Notes: a model not told the origin generated them from the sequence alone. A DNA stretch of 64,000 bases from Paragonimus skrjabini miyazakii (GCA_014338405.1 JTDE01001489.1:19504-83503); one strand, 5' to 3'; positions 48,096 to 61,568 are shown, counted from the stretch's first letter. Numbers and translations: made by a program.

Positions 48096-51000
48096 GTAAG
48101 TATTGAAGTAATAGAAGCTTTACGGACCAAACACCTCTTAAACAACTGAGGTATACTTGCCCGGGACTTCGGCAAAGAAACATAGATAATAAGAAGCAGA
48201 AATGCATACAACAATAAGAAACTTGGATATAAGAGTGAAACTTTGATGCTGACATGGGCGTTGCTTGAAAAGACGCGCACTTCAACGAATTATCATCTAC
48301 TGATTTACGGACTGCCAGTGATATATTTTGGACAGAATTTTCAAGTTGAAATATGAAGCTGTAGATAGTTCAAACTACAAATCGTGTGTTGTATCTTCAG
48401 CAACAGCGCCTAGAACTACGCCTAACAATGCATTGTAAACACTGCAGCTTTAGGGACGCTATTCTTAAGGTCAAAATGGGATCGTTTATAGTGTTCCAAT
48501 AGTTTACCTGAAATTGTCTCACACTGTATAAACTATCTGGTTATTAGAGAGAAGTAAACGTTGAGACTGGTATTAAATAGCTTGTTTCAGAAGGGTTAAG
48601 GCTGTGTTCGTTAAATGGGGATGATGTAATGAAGAAGAAACAAGCAAGCTTCTGTTATGATGAGCTTCATTCGTGAAAAATATATCAAGTTTTAGAAAGA
48701 ACCGTAATTTGCCTGGTTTACTACTGAACTCTGTAGTAAATTTTGCAATGGTTAACCTTGCACTGTTCAGCGAAAATCTTGTATTCATTGCCAACACTGA
48801 GCATTTGTAAAACCTGTAGTATCTGTGCCCTTACTTAATTAGTCCCATTCACAGCCAAAGTCTTTTTTATCAACGTCGAGAAATTAACTAGAGTACGCTC
48901 AGCCCGAGATTGTTGAGTGAAAATCCATTGTTTACAGATCCAGAATTAACACTATCTTGAATGTGGACAGAAATTAGTGTGTACACAGGTTCGTCAAAAG
49001 AACCATCTGTTGGAATCAAGTTGTTGTTTGGACTCGCGTCGTCCTTTATCTTCTTTGCAGACAACCATTTCTCGGCATTTTTTTTGCAAAAGAATGCACT
49101 TTCAAACTGCATGGACCAGTTGTAGATTATTTGTTCGCTGAGGTTGCATGTGCGAAGTTTACGAAGTTTGACGTCAGTCATCCACCGGCTTACCTAGAAT
49201 AATCAGATTGCGTCTTCGTCTAATAGTTCAGGTGCTCAGATCGCACCCCATAAACTAACACGTGCATACTGTGGGTTAAAACCCAGAGTTTCAAACGTGC
49301 TGACTATTACACGAACCCTACGTTTAGTGTAAGGACTCGTATCACCCTCTTAAAATATGCCATACATGAAGACTTATGGTTTTATATCCGCGTCACACAA
49401 AAGCCCGGTATACGAACGAACGAAATATATTCAGCAGTCTTCACCAAACGATATCATAGGAACAGAGGATCCGCCATGAAAGGTTGAGCTGAGAAACGGA
49501 GCAATGAAGGGAATGTACCACAAACAGTTCTCATAACGTTTGTAAAATACTACCTCAGGGAGAAACCAACAGTGCCTGCTGCGAAATAACACACAGAAAA
49601 AAAAACCTGGAAACGTAATTTACATTAACGAAACATTAGTGGTCTGAAAGTCAGCGTTTACGAAACGTTTAGGCACAACATAAACGCAGTTTGTATGAGT
49701 TGAGATGAGCTATCAATTTTCTGTAGCAAACTCCTGACTCATCTCGTTCAGGTTGCAACCTTTCACACAGCAACCGATTTTTGCTCAATGGAAAAAGTAA
49801 TCGAGCCCAAGAAAACCATCATCAACAAAACAATGAAAAGATCGATTTAGTTACTTTTGAAGCGTAGAATTTCAGGTACCACATATGTAGAAGTATAACA
49901 ACTTTTAGCTGAGAATAAAAAACTGATAATCACGGGCAGAATGCCTCCAACTAATCCCAAATTCCTCAAGGCTTTACTTACAGTAATCTACGAGACTGAT
50001 AAAGTCAAGCCTGTGCTAGTCAGAGTGATGTTCGTAGGCGGACAAGTCACTACAATTGCTTTCCGCATAACCGCAAACAATTTTGATGTCAGTGTAAGAT
50101 ACCTTGCTTATTTGTCAGAAGTTTTGTTAGACGACTAGTGTCGAGATGTGTGTGACCTTCGTATAAGATCGTCAACTTTATAGGGACGTATGAAGCTACT
50201 ATGCTTTCCAAAAACTGTTGTCCATGAGCTTACAATCTTCTTGTCAACGTTCAATTAATAGTCAACCTAACCTGCACTGTTTGCTAAATGCAGTAAACCC
50301 GCAGCTTTTCTACATTTTTCGAGAATAACCAGCTTCATAAATGCATTGTTTGATCTTAATGAAAACGGATGCTGTAAGTCTTGTAGAATTCGCTCACTTG
50401 TGGACTAAACTGTTCTGTGCGTATAAGATGGGTTGACGTTGACAACTTGGTTGATCGCTGGGTGTATTTTCTCGGGTCGATGGTTCATATTCTTTGTAAG
50501 TTTTCCTATTTGAGTGTGTGAGTTTGAGAAGATAAATAGCTGTTGTTCGTGTGGATACCCTGAGTAACAATAGTGAACAATTTTTTTCCAATATGTTCTC
50601 TGAATGTTTGCATTTTTCGAAACGTTAGGAGAACGCTTGCTTTTGCATTCCGTATTTGCATTACTGAGAACACTCATTTGTGTATATTAATGAACTTAAT
50701 GTATACTGTTGTCACAGTACTTCTCTGATGAAATGATAGACGGAGTGTTAAAAAGCTTCCAGATATTTCGTCTCAATCGTTCTTATTTAAATTCATATGA
50801 CATTGCACAAATAGGCAGCCAACGCGCATACCGCGTTGATTTAAAGCTGGTATGCCTCAAATAAACAGAATTAATCAATATTACATGGATGTGAGATATA
50901 CTGATCTACACACCCGGAAATCTACCAAGAAAATAAATGGTATAATGAACGGTACAGGTGTTTCGGCGGCATGAGGCATGACAACTGCGTACAACAAAAT

Positions 51001-51574
51001 GGTGGTATGTATAAACGTATCATTTAAAAGTCTCAACGCGTTGCACACCAAAACATAGTTGAAAAGAGAAAATGGTTTATACGGTGGCCACTTTAGAATG
51101 ATTGCCTTGTACTGTGGAACTTCAATTGGACAAAGTATTCAAAGATTTGATCACGCAGGACGTATATGTAACGCACCTAGAATGCGTCGAAATTATAAGT
51201 AGAAAACAAACCGGATGTAATATACTCAAAAAAGTGTTACAGAAGTCATGAGATTTGATGAAAACAGTTTCGTCACTTAAATCTTCATACAGGTATATTT
51301 AATTGTAACTTTTATACCCTAGTTTCATTTAGTCGTCGCCTTTATATTTGTTTGAAACCAGATTTCAACAACTCATCCTTATATGCATTCTCACGTTTAT
51401 CCGTAATATTCATTCAACTCAGTAATTATCGTTATTTACTCGTGTCCATTTAGATTTTATTGATCGACGTACTTGTTCAATTTTTCCACTTACATATGTC
51501 TGTTCTTAAATGTATATCAAAAGATTTGTTAGCAGTTTCCATATCATTAAGTTATTAACGCCAAGTGCTTGCAG
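48096..51574. other. candidate intron, no gene seen
   Basis: If the flanking hydrophobic exons belong together this is one 3.5-kb intron. It contains unsupported ORFs (48573-48797 minus, 48888-49181 minus, 50405-50677 minus) and no recognisable repeat. Confidence 0.3.
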
Positions 51575-51822
51575 GTTTCATGTATTATTTAGTGACATTT
51601 TTGATCAGTCAATATCCATATTGCATTACTGATAAGAAATGCAGAAGAATTATCAAGTTAGGCAGAACAAGTTTGCAAAAGATGTGGGCAAAAGAAACTG
51701 TTTTTTTTATCATAGCTATGCTTGCAACTTCTGTTAGTGTTTCAATTCGGATTGAATCCAAATTTTTGGTCTATTTTAAGTTATCTACCTTGGTTACCAA
51801 TGTAGCTGACGTGTGTCAGTAA
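51575..51822 (+). CDS. candidate 3' exon of a membrane protein
   Basis: Opens after CAAGTGCTTGCAG (ending 51574) with two nucleotides completing a codon, then about 82 codons to TAA. Two hydrophobic segments are visible (FMYYLVTFLISQY and TVFFIIAMLATSVSVSI) separated by a basic loop (KKCRRIIKLGRTSLQKMW). Joining to 48095 gives a serine codon at the junction and keeps frame. The acceptor is moderate and no AATAAA lies close. Family unknown. Confidence 0.3.
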
Positions 51823-53880
51823 AATATATTTCCAATATTATCTGTCCAGTATGACCACCTATTTCGTGCTTAAAGTGTCTTGGCGTATCAGATGCCAATA
51901 CGTCGATCGCACACAGTGCTCCCGTAGTCAGAACTTGTACGGTAATCGAACAAGAAGAAAATCCGTACAGCACAAGTCAAAGATTCAGTTCGCATAAACG
52001 AAGAAACACGTTCTCCTGGTCACATTTAATTAAAAGTAGTGAGGTTTGGACAGGGTACGTTGGGAAAGCATGCTAAAGCACAATCCACGAAGGTCAGAAT
52101 GAGGTTATCTCGTTGATAAATTACGCAACCCATGCAGTTGAAAACCATGTTGATGTTCGCAGTGTCCGAGTCATCTTACAGCCGCTCCTGAAAAATAGAG
52201 GATCTACCTGTGGTCACCCAGATCAAAACTCCATGTAGGTAATCAATAATAAATTCATTTTCCAAGCATATTATTTTTACTATGTGGTAGTCGATTTGAA
52301 TTGTGCTGCCTCGCTGGCCTTTACGTACAGGGAGTTTTTTGTGATACTAGCTTGAAACAGTTATATCCCTTCAATACTAGTTTAGTGTTTATTGAATAAT
52401 AAAAACCGGATGAGAGAATTTTGTGTCATTCATAGACCCATAATATGGATGCGGTTGTAAACGCCCTCAGCACTGGAATGATTTTGGACACTTAAGATAA
52501 TTTATCCTAGTCAACTGTTTGGGTTGTTTTTGTGGGACACTGCTATATGCAAGAATAATAAATATTTTGACCAGTTCCACCGTTCTGCTGAATCTACGTA
52601 GTTTCTTGAAAGTATCTTGATTGTTTCAAACGGAAAAAATGAAAGAACAGCAACAATACTTGGAAAGCTCCTTCCGAACTGGGTTTTATCTCGAATATGA
52701 AACTGTGCTTTAGACGTTTTAAACCATACTGTTGGACCTCAAATTAAAATTTGAAGTAAGTATGTCGTAGACTGCCGGTTGATGCTAAGAATAACAGCGC
52801 CAAGCTTCTTGTCAAATTGATTTTTTTCAAGCTCAAAATTGCTGGTAAGTAATCGGTAATTATGCGTTCTGGTGATGCATGATTCATGAATTCTTAAACT
52901 CCTCAGACCAAGTTGATCCAGTTACGAACGTTCAATTGACTAAAGGACTTAAGACCCAACTAACCACATCGAGATAAACGCTAGAGTTCATGGACCAGTT
53001 ATACAAACGGCTGACCTCAACGTCGCAGTTTAATGGCTGAATATAACAAGCTGACGAGATACTAAGTTAGAGAAAAAATTTGTATAGTCAAAGTGAGGAC
53101 CCTTCGTTTCGGTCCGCACTGATCACTCCTTGAATGGTCACTGTACTTTAGCGAGCCGTGAGTCACTAGTTTTTAGGGTGCCTTACTATCCTAAGATTAG
53201 CTAAGTAGTTTTGTGTAATTGCTAGCGTCGAAAAGTTTCCAAATAGGTTCTTTGAAATTTACTTTTGCTATTACCATCATGCGCATAATGCTGTAACAGG
53301 TCATGATATTCGAGTTAGCTTAAGCGTTGGGTTGTCTGCTGTAGGTCCGAGCAATATTCCAATTCATCGGCTGCTGACCTTTGAACTGTGATGCACGATA
53401 CTCAATCTATACAACACACAAGACTTGTAGACAGCAAAAATTACTGCTTACACCGAACAGCTGGCAGCAATCTGTCTTATAATGGTAACTGCACGGATTA
53501 TACACTAATTTTTTGAACTCATTCAGTTGACGTACCGGTTTGAATCGATAAACTAGCCTGCGCTACCCATATACTTGAGTTGATCACTTGACCCTACAAT
53601 GACTACGAAGACGAACGTAACGATAGGTAACTCCAAAAGACAGTGTGCATACACGTTTGGAAATCACTTCTCTCCCAAACATTTATGATAAACTGAGACT
53701 CCATTTTGAAAATTTTATACGATTACAAAAGTGACCATTCCATCATTGTACGTTGAATGTTTGTCGAGCCGCACTGAGTTTAATTCAGCCTAGATTGATC
53801 AGTCAATGTACACCACGAAGTATAATTTTGTAACACATGATAAATATTTACTGTTTGCATTGTTCTATTTTTTCACTCAG
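51823..53880. other. no supportable gene
   Basis: GTAAGT cores at 52747 and 52846 have stops in every frame back to the nearest acceptors, so no exon is called. Nothing else recognised. Confidence 0.45.
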
Positions 53881-53948
53881 TTTCAATGGTGGCAAGCCAG
53901 TTCTTAACTACAACCAGCTTGTTCTACAACCACTGCGATACTGGTCTG
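53881..53948 (+). CDS. candidate internal exon of a short unknown gene
   Basis: A very strong acceptor (TTGTTCTATTTTTTCACTCAG ending 53880; quoted here only as a pyrimidine-rich tract) opens into FNGGKPVLNYNQLVLQPLRY then WS, with one nucleotide left before a GTGATC donor at 53949. Incoming phase is 2. The next exon at 54211 begins with two nucleotides, so the join restores frame with an Asp codon. A second frame (MVASQFLTTTSLFYNHCD) stays open longer but does not fit the next exon's phase. Family not recognised; the donor is only fair. Confidence 0.35.
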
Positions 53949-54210
53949 GTGATCGCTAGGGAGTTAAGTGTATTTTCAACTAACTGCTTGCAGTTAAACA
54001 CACTGTACTGTTCCGAGTCTTCCTGTAACGGAAATAATCACTTCATACACAGAACCTTTTCATGTATATAAAAATCTATATTCCCACCATATTCCCGCTT
54101 GTTCACCAATGCAATTCCAGCCGCAAACGAGAGTTAACTCGTTGGCTGCAAGGAAATTAGCTGAGGTAAAATGAATGTTATTCGCAAGTGATTGCTGTCT
54201 TTATTGTCAG

Positions 54211-54389
54211 ACCAAGGTTCAGCTGATCATGTCCGAAAGAAATACTATGCTCCACTCCTTTCCTTGATAACATTCTTCAATATGACACAGAAATATCCTT
54301 GGAATTTCGTTCGTAGTTGTCCTAGTGTATTTGTGTTGGATACTATGCCATCGTTTTATTATTCTCCAAAACTGTTTCACCATATCTAA
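54211..54389 (+). CDS. candidate 3' terminal exon with polyadenylation signal
   Basis: A strong acceptor (TTGCTGTCTTTATTGTCAG ending 54210) opens in one frame for 58 codons to TAA at 54387-54389. AATAAA follows 8 bp after the stop at 54397, an unusually complete set of terminal-exon signals for this window. The residues (QGSADHVRKKYYAPLLSLIT, later NFVRSCPSVFVLDTMPSF) show a hydrophobic stretch and no recognised domain. Together with 53881-53948 it gives a phase-consistent C-terminus across a 262-bp intron. Confidence 0.4.
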
Positions 54390-54396
54390 GTACTCC

Positions 54397-54402
54397 AATA
54401 AA
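54397..54402 (+). promoter_or_regulatory. AATAAA polyadenylation signal
   Basis: Canonical hexamer just after the stop codon of the 54211-54389 candidate exon. On its own such a hexamer is common in AT-rich DNA; its position is what gives it weight. Confidence 0.35.
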
Positions 54403-55996
54403 TTAAACTTTGAGCATTATTAAGATTGTTTAGTCGTTCTGAGTGGGAAAACGGTAACTGTTCTGTTAACTGCATTCATTGCCACAACTATTGGAACTAC
54501 GTTTCTAGGTGTAACCATAGAAATCGTTGAAAGTGCCCATAAATCTATTGGTTACTCTATTGGTTACTATGTATATATATACGGGGGACTTGAATGATAA
54601 AATTAAATATTATCTAACAATGAACAAGATTATAAAACGTTTCCGAATACTTCCTTGTATTTATAATCGTTATTTTCGTGAATACTGTTTGAATTAAGGT
54701 CTCGTTATCACCGTCATTTATTTGTCGTGCACACATGATCTCATTTTACAGTTAGGAGAAATACAAACTTGCGGACATTATTAGAGAATTGAGTCAGCAA
54801 AATTCGTTCATATATCTATTCCAAATGTGTGGTCCGAATTTAATTTTCTAAAACAGACCACCATAAACTTCCGTCAATCAATCAGTAATAATGGGCTGGC
54901 GCCAAACCACGTTGTGCTTGCGAGTTTTCGTGTAAATTTGTGGAGGAGGTCCACATGTGTAGAATCGACAGATAGTTCCTTCCCCAGTGAGATAACTGGG
55001 TAGGCTAGTGGATGAAAAAGCCTGTACCCAACGTCTAAAATTCTGTGACTGGGTGTCCATGTGAGTCTATTCTGGATTACTAATCATGAAGTCTCGGGTT
55101 AGATAATCAACTTCCATTGATTTTCGAAAAGGCTGATGTCATTATTTTACTTCGTTCATTATTTGCATAAGTGTATGAGCGTATCAGAACAACCCCATAT
55201 TTTTTAACGTCATCGAACTAATAAGTGCAAAATCTTGGTTGTTTAGTAACACAACAGTGATACTTTCATAAATGATTACATATGCCATGAAAATGTGAAA
55301 ATATTTTGCTATGTGTAAATTTTCAGTGTGGTTCGTCATCACCTCCAGTTGTTTCATGTTATTTGGAATAATCTATTTTAACCTTTATGGCGAGAAATTT
55401 ATTTGAATCACGTAGTACAAATAACAACACAAAAGAACCGGAGTAACCGAAACGTAAATGTTGAACACTGTGATTTTTATCCTGTACGTCACAAAACCGA
55501 GAGCACATCTGTTGACATTTTGGTCATGGTTTTCATTTGTTTGTCACAAAAAAGGGCCAGCTCGTTTCTTGCTAAAATCTGTCGGGACTGATGTGTACAA
55601 TGTGAATACAAACTGTGGGTGAAATGCAAAAAACCGGTCACTCGTTCGATTTTACGCGACATCTAGTTACGTATGAACTTTAGTTACTCTGTTCATTTGG
55701 GGAGTACAGCTCCAACTACGCTTTCAGTAACTACATGAACTTCCATTGCCTAAGTTATCCCTGACGTATGATGGATATCTTCGCATTTTTGGAGATTTCG
55801 CAATGTGATGTCAAAAGTATTTCCATATATGTTATTGTACCGGACACTCTAATTTGTGTTGATTGTGTTCCAGGCTACATTGTGGTTTACGATCTGACAC
55901 TTAGTTCTGCGTTAAATGGATGAAATCTATTTTACCTTAGGCATGTGAGTTAAAGATATGCATAGGTGGTTATACACGATTATTGATGTTTCGAAG
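54403..55996. other. no supportable gene
   Basis: A minus-strand ORF at 54878-55060 (60 codons, many Pro/Thr) is open but has no splice or family support. The rest is featureless up to the assembly gap. Confidence 0.4.
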
Positions 55997-56096
55997 NNNN
56001 NNNNNNNNNNNNNNNNNNNNNNNNNNNNNNNNNNNNNNNNNNNNNNNNNNNNNNNNNNNNNNNNNNNNNNNNNNNNNNNNNNNNNNNNNNNNNNNN
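55997..56096. other. assembly gap (100 N)
   Basis: A run of exactly 100 N, the usual placeholder for a scaffold join of unknown true size. Order across it depends on the assembly, so the two sides may be further apart than shown. Confidence 0.98.
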
Positions 56097-56583
56097 AGAA
56101 AGTATAGGTCAGATTATGTTTTAAGATACTAATTGTTATAACTCAAGAGGGTACTCACCTTAATGTATCGTCACGATTGTTAAAAATGTTTACATTTTAA
56201 GGCTTGTGTCTCTTGCACGTATAAAGTAGTCAGGATGGTTGACTGTTACATTTGAGAAAATAGTTTAATTCACATTCAGTAAATTTGCAGACCTGCTAAA
56301 TTTACGCATTCTCTTATTAATACACAGTTAATATACCGTGATGATATTGCGGTCGTATCAACTGAACACAAAGATTTCTGCAAGAACAAAACAAACGGTT
56401 TAAAAATGCAAAACTGATCCCGCTTTTCCTAAGGGATAGCAATAACAGCTATTCACCTTGTTAGTGTGATCATATTGACTGAATACTATACGTAAAATCT
56501 GTTTCATCGAAATGCTGCTTCACAATCTTCGCTTTATGGTAGCAAAGGTTTTCTTTGGAGAAATCACAGTGTTTTACTTACAG

Positions 56584-56616
56584 AGGTTCGACGAGTTTTC
56601 CCGTGCTCCGTTCAAG
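56584..56616 (+). CDS. candidate 33-nt micro-exon
   Basis: The acceptor (CAGTGTTTTACTTACAG ending 56583) and a strong donor (CAAG then GTGGGTAAC from 56617) enclose exactly 11 codons, RFDEFSRAPFK, in frame zero with no partial codons. Both signals are good and the length is divisible by three, as in symmetric micro-exons of flukes. No partner exon could be placed, and a donor four bases later is an alternative. Confidence 0.35.
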
Positions 56617-58422
56617 GTGGGTAACTTAAATAACGCTCAGGTGTTCGTTGCAAGTCGGATAACATTTCTGATGAATGTTTCTTATCCTAAGAATCGCGTT
56701 GTGAGACCTCCAGTTAAGCATAATAACTTTAGAAACTCACCGTTTGGATTTCATTTTCTACTTTACTTTTCGTTGATATATCTGACGTGAAACAAAAAAA
56801 TCATTCTACAATCTTTCGAAATAATAACTATTTAACATTTTGTGCGACAGCTACTGATGATTCTTTTTGCATCAGATGATGGAAAGGGTGAAATGTTACG
56901 AGGATAAATTAAAGTATGCTATTACTGAGACATGTTACTAGTGCAATTTAAGTACAGGATAAAGGTATAGCGCATACTGTTGGTAAATAACGTCCAAAAG
57001 TTTTTCAAATTCAGCGGCTGAAATTCTCACTGACAACTTTGCAAAAATACGGTTGAGTGATGAAAATGAGTTTTTTTATGCTGTCTGAATGATTGTACAC
57101 TTCATTTTGCGATGCACTTTTTATTTCGAAATGAATCTTTGATGCAGTATTTTATAAGTGCAGAAGATCATTGTATAAAATCTTATTGACATCCAAATAC
57201 TCGATCAGTCCTGGCGTATCGTGAGACTACATTCTGATGATATTCATGAGAAAAACACTCTGAAAAGCCTGTATTAGTTCGTGTATTTATTTGGGTGACC
57301 GATCACATATGTAAAATATAGTTCGCCAAACTAAAACCAACCATTTGGATCTGCTTTATCACACAAATTGATCAGATAAAAAATCTCATCTCTTCCGGTC
57401 AATGTGGATAACAAAACGGCCCGCGAAATTTTTATGGCAATTGCAATTACTGATAACGCGAAGGGCACAGTTTTCGTTAGTTTGACTAAACGTTGGTTTG
57501 CGTGCAACGAACCTGAAGATGAACTTGCTAATCTCAGATTTCTGTCTGTAAAGTTCATCAGTAAAGTAAAATGAAACATTCGCGATGGGAACGCCAAAAC
57601 CAAAATAGTTGTTCTTCCCATTGGACAGTAATAATTCCGAAAGCTGTGAAACTTTAGTGAAATACGTTTTTTAATCGTCCTATGCTTTTTAGAATGGCCT
57701 CAGAAAACACTGCCAAAGTTATATTCAGAAAGCCATATTTATTTTTACTGTTGTGCACTTTAGTAACTTTAATGTCGTTTATATAATAGGGCCGTTTTGC
57801 GTGGATTACTTTCCACAGTGTGATAAAACTTTACAAATTCGACTGTACTCCAACAAGTCTAGCTTTTCGGTTTTAATAAAATGTGAACTGATCAACAATT
57901 GAGTAAAATTAGACTGAGTAATTATCAATATCGCAGTCGTCTGATAATACTCCTCGTGAGTATGCAATGGTTTCTAGATATGCTTACCCGTTCAACGTTT
58001 GTATAATTTACATACTGATGTACTAAGAATTGGAGACCCTGGAAAAGGCCATCAAAATTACGCGGATGAGGAATACAAATATTCTTCCTCTACCCTTCAC
58101 CCGTTGAACAAACTGAGATAATTTGCATTGAGAAAGAATATGGAGACGAGTTTAAGTTTTGCCGATGTCGAATGTGGTTAAACAAAGAAAGATGACTAAC
58201 TTTGCGATAAACTCGGAATAACTCGGCAGCTAAACACTGTAATGTATACTAGTTGGTTGTTTATGAAAACCCAAAGCAGAAATATTCTTCTGTAGTCTGA
58301 ACGTAGGCAAAACTTGCAACCCGTTGTGGTGCATTTTCTCTGATGGAGTCATTGATTGTGGATTTTTCCGAGGAAGACAGCCCAAGCGACATACTGTACC
58401 AATTTGTTTCATAAATTTTCAG
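56617..58422. other. no supportable gene
   Basis: The ORF at 57331-57621 (minus) is unsupported. No repeats or RNA genes recognised. Confidence 0.45.
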
Positions 58423-58507
58423 TTACAAAGCATTTGTGGTGTACAGGATTCAGGCGTTGTCCCAAGGCTGTTCAGACAATTACACAGAACGAGGCAGAAC
58501 AAATCTG
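58423..58507 (+). CDS. candidate 85-nt internal exon
   Basis: A strong acceptor (TTTCATAAATTTTCAG ending 58422) and a fair donor (CTG then GTATGA from 58508) enclose a segment open in all three frames. The most protein-like reading is TKHLWCTGFRRCPKAVQTIT then QNEAEQIW; another is YKAFVVYRIQALSQGCSDNY. With three open frames the product cannot be decided. Confidence 0.3.
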
Positions 58508-60564
58508 GTATGAATGTGCTGAAAACCCGAATATTATATTCAAGAAAATATCAACTTTACACATATTCAGCCAAGGCTGACAAGTGTAGGACACAAGACC
58601 TCTGAACACCAGTTTTACAGATACTGGCAGTAAAACGTCTGAACTTGTTAGGCGTTAATTTACCGACGACCATGATCTGCCATGGTTCACAATTTTTATT
58701 GCTAAACACGATAACTAGGAATAGAAAAAGTATGTTATGATTGTTCTCCTAACTTTTATTTGTTTTTTATTCAACTGCCCGTTGACAGTATATACTGACT
58801 GGCTGCTTATATTGCAGTTTACTTCAGTTTGTGTTACTTGTATTATAAATTAATCTGTTTCTATAATTTATTGGCATTTCTGTTGCGTGTGTCCTCCTGG
58901 TCATATCCTACGTTTCTGTCTAAGCCTTAGGAGATAATCGTGACATTTATTCACATACAAGCGACGTGCAGGTCAAATGTGTCTTTCGTTAACTACTCCG
59001 ACTGATATGGTGCATGGTATTTGTAAACCTTCTCTAGTTTTCCATGCCAAAACTGTTTTAGTCAAACACTTTCCCTAGGATTGCGTCTTCCGCAAGTCAG
59101 GTTGGATTTAGTAAGTGTAATTCGTCCTCTATCGACTAAGTAAACCCTAATATATATAACTTGGCAGGTTATGTGTTAGTGGTATTAGATATATCGGCTG
59201 CGTACGTCCCAACTTATATACAGCAGTGTGCACCTGTAGATTAAACACTTATTATCAAAATACCAGCTGCAAAAAAGACGTTGGGGTTCCTATCAGATAA
59301 AATCTCTGCTAACCTTAACGTTATGCAGAAATCTATCGAAGTTGTCAGTGAAATGTAGTTAACCACACGGGTCAGCAAATCTTCATGATCAGGGCTACCG
59401 AGAACATAACTATTATGTTTCAGGCTTCTGTTTGTCTGTCGAAACTCAATAGTTAGCAAAGATGAATGTTATCGTCATCGGCATCTACGATTCCCCACTG
59501 CTTTTTCATAGGTGATTCACTGAGGTCCAACGATTTACCTGGTCAACCATCAGTCAAATGCCATGGTGCAGTTCATGCTTGAAAAAGCTGCTTCGGATTC
59601 ACAGGTTTTCACATTATATCCATATAATCCACACTTCGTACAGAATACTGCATTTATCAAGACCCCATGGATTTATACGCATGTATATCTGTATATATTC
59701 ACACAGACAAATTGCCCGAGAGGAAAGCGAACAGAAGTTTTCTTAATTCCCTAGCAAATGTGTGCTTCCTGTCTAATATTCCAATATACGTCAATTTTAA
59801 GTTAAAAATATGATACAAACGTTTCTTCAATTCGGCTGCATGAGTTATTATGATCGTTTGTTCGATTCCATCTCCGTGTTTGTGGCTGTACGGATCAACA
59901 ACATTTTTCCATCCAGCTAAGGAAGCCACTTGGTTAAGTATGATGTATTGAATAAAGCTACGCCAAATAGATTATCTTGACTCCGGCGCGATGCAAAGTC
60001 GCAAGACCTGTGTCATCCGATATAGGATTACTGTAAGCTTTTCAGGATGGAGAGTTTTACTTCGTGGTACCGCGACAATAGTTTTGCATGTCAAATAGGT
60101 CTGTTAACCAATTAGTTCTGGATACTTTTAGATTTTCAGTTCAAGCTGAAACCACAGCTTTTGTGTTTTAAACACCCTAGCTTATTATCTGGTAACAAAA
60201 CAAGGAAAGCTGAGTGGGCAGTTATGTCTTTTGGTGTATGCTTCTAGCTCAAACACTTCGGCTATGTTGTTCACCATTTCAGAGAGAACGGTGTATCGAA
60301 CAAGCTCATTCTCGGTTATCCATCGTGAGGCGAAATACGTAACGGAAGCGCTTCGTTCAGGCATTGTGGTTGTCCTGGCCTACTATTCAAATCATGAGTG
60401 AATAGACTTCTACGGTTTCATTCGCATCAAAAGTCTGACGTAATTGTATAAAACCTTGTTTTCATATGAATCGATAAAGTGCCTAAACTCATTCGAAGTG
60501 GTTTTTTGTCTATTCATCTCCTCCTAACAACAACATTTCAATTAGATGTTCCATATTTGGCCCC

Positions 60565-60630
60565 ACGATGAGTAACTAAAAACGAACTTGTTCGCTACAC
60601 TGTGTTTTCAGATGACTATTTTGGAGATTT
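60565..60630 (+). repeat. dispersed repeat with a conserved hairpin, copy 2
   Basis: Direct-orientation mate of 465-530, sharing ACGAACTTGTTCGCTACACT (one base differs from copy 1) and TGTTTTC downstream. The difference turns a G-U pair of the small hairpin into A-U. Family unknown. Confidence 0.45.
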
Positions 60631-61568
60631 GTAATAATTTGAAAAGTCCACCACTTCCGTGTCGCTGTAATGATTTGCGGCTTCTCACAAGTCAAGATGT
60701 GAAACAACCTCACCATTGTGTTCGTATCCGCTAAAACTTTACGTCACGGTCAGCTGAAAATCCGTCTTTCAAAATTGCCGCACCCATTTTTTGTGCCCTA
60801 TTCCTGAAAACTTAATGTTTCATATTTAAAGAAGTCGGAAATTGCCTTTTTTGAAGAAATGCCTATTCGGTTGTTCATAAACGGTAGATGAACAAACAGT
60901 ACTGTGGCGTAGACGTATGGCCGTTCGTAATTACCGGATATCATAATGATAATCTTACAGGTTTTTCCCGGTTGCTTTTACTGACTTTCTACTGGCGACT
61001 TGTTCAGACGTTAACAAAGTGATATAGTGGTGCAGCTTTTCATTTTTGAAGCGTATGGTTGATGGCGTATGGACCACCACAGAAATTATTTTGGAACGAC
61101 GTTGATTTCCGCTCCGACGAAGATATCCTTATTTGTCAGTTGTCTCCTCAAAAATGTTTTCATCATTTTGGTGTTTTAAGCTAATGTTCAAATGACGATC
61201 ATTAACCAAAATATCCATATCTGGTGCCGATAGAACGCTGCTTGTCGACACGATAATCTGCAAAACACGATTTTCCGACGAGAAGCTAATGTCAAACTCG
61301 TCTACTCCACAAAGTGATTTTTGAGGGACAATTCACGTACTGGCTTCAACGAATATCTCTTAGCTCCACGTTCACCACACATACTGTTAAATGCTTAGCC
61401 AAAAGCGAACTGTTTACTCACACATTCCCGTAAATCGTGAAGTCACTCGCAATGACAGGTGATGGAAACAGGCAGAACAAACCTCGAACAGTGTGCGGTC
61501 GAATCGCTTGATCAGCAGACATGCTCAACAGCAAAGCATTGTAGTTTTAGGCTGATTTTTGCCAACAA

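Noticed and set aside
52715..52752. Apparent exon before GTAAGTATG
   Set aside because: All three frames contain stops.
54878..55060. Minus-strand 60-codon ORF, Pro/Thr-rich
   Set aside because: Codons look plausible, but there are no splice signals, homology or downstream signals to support it.
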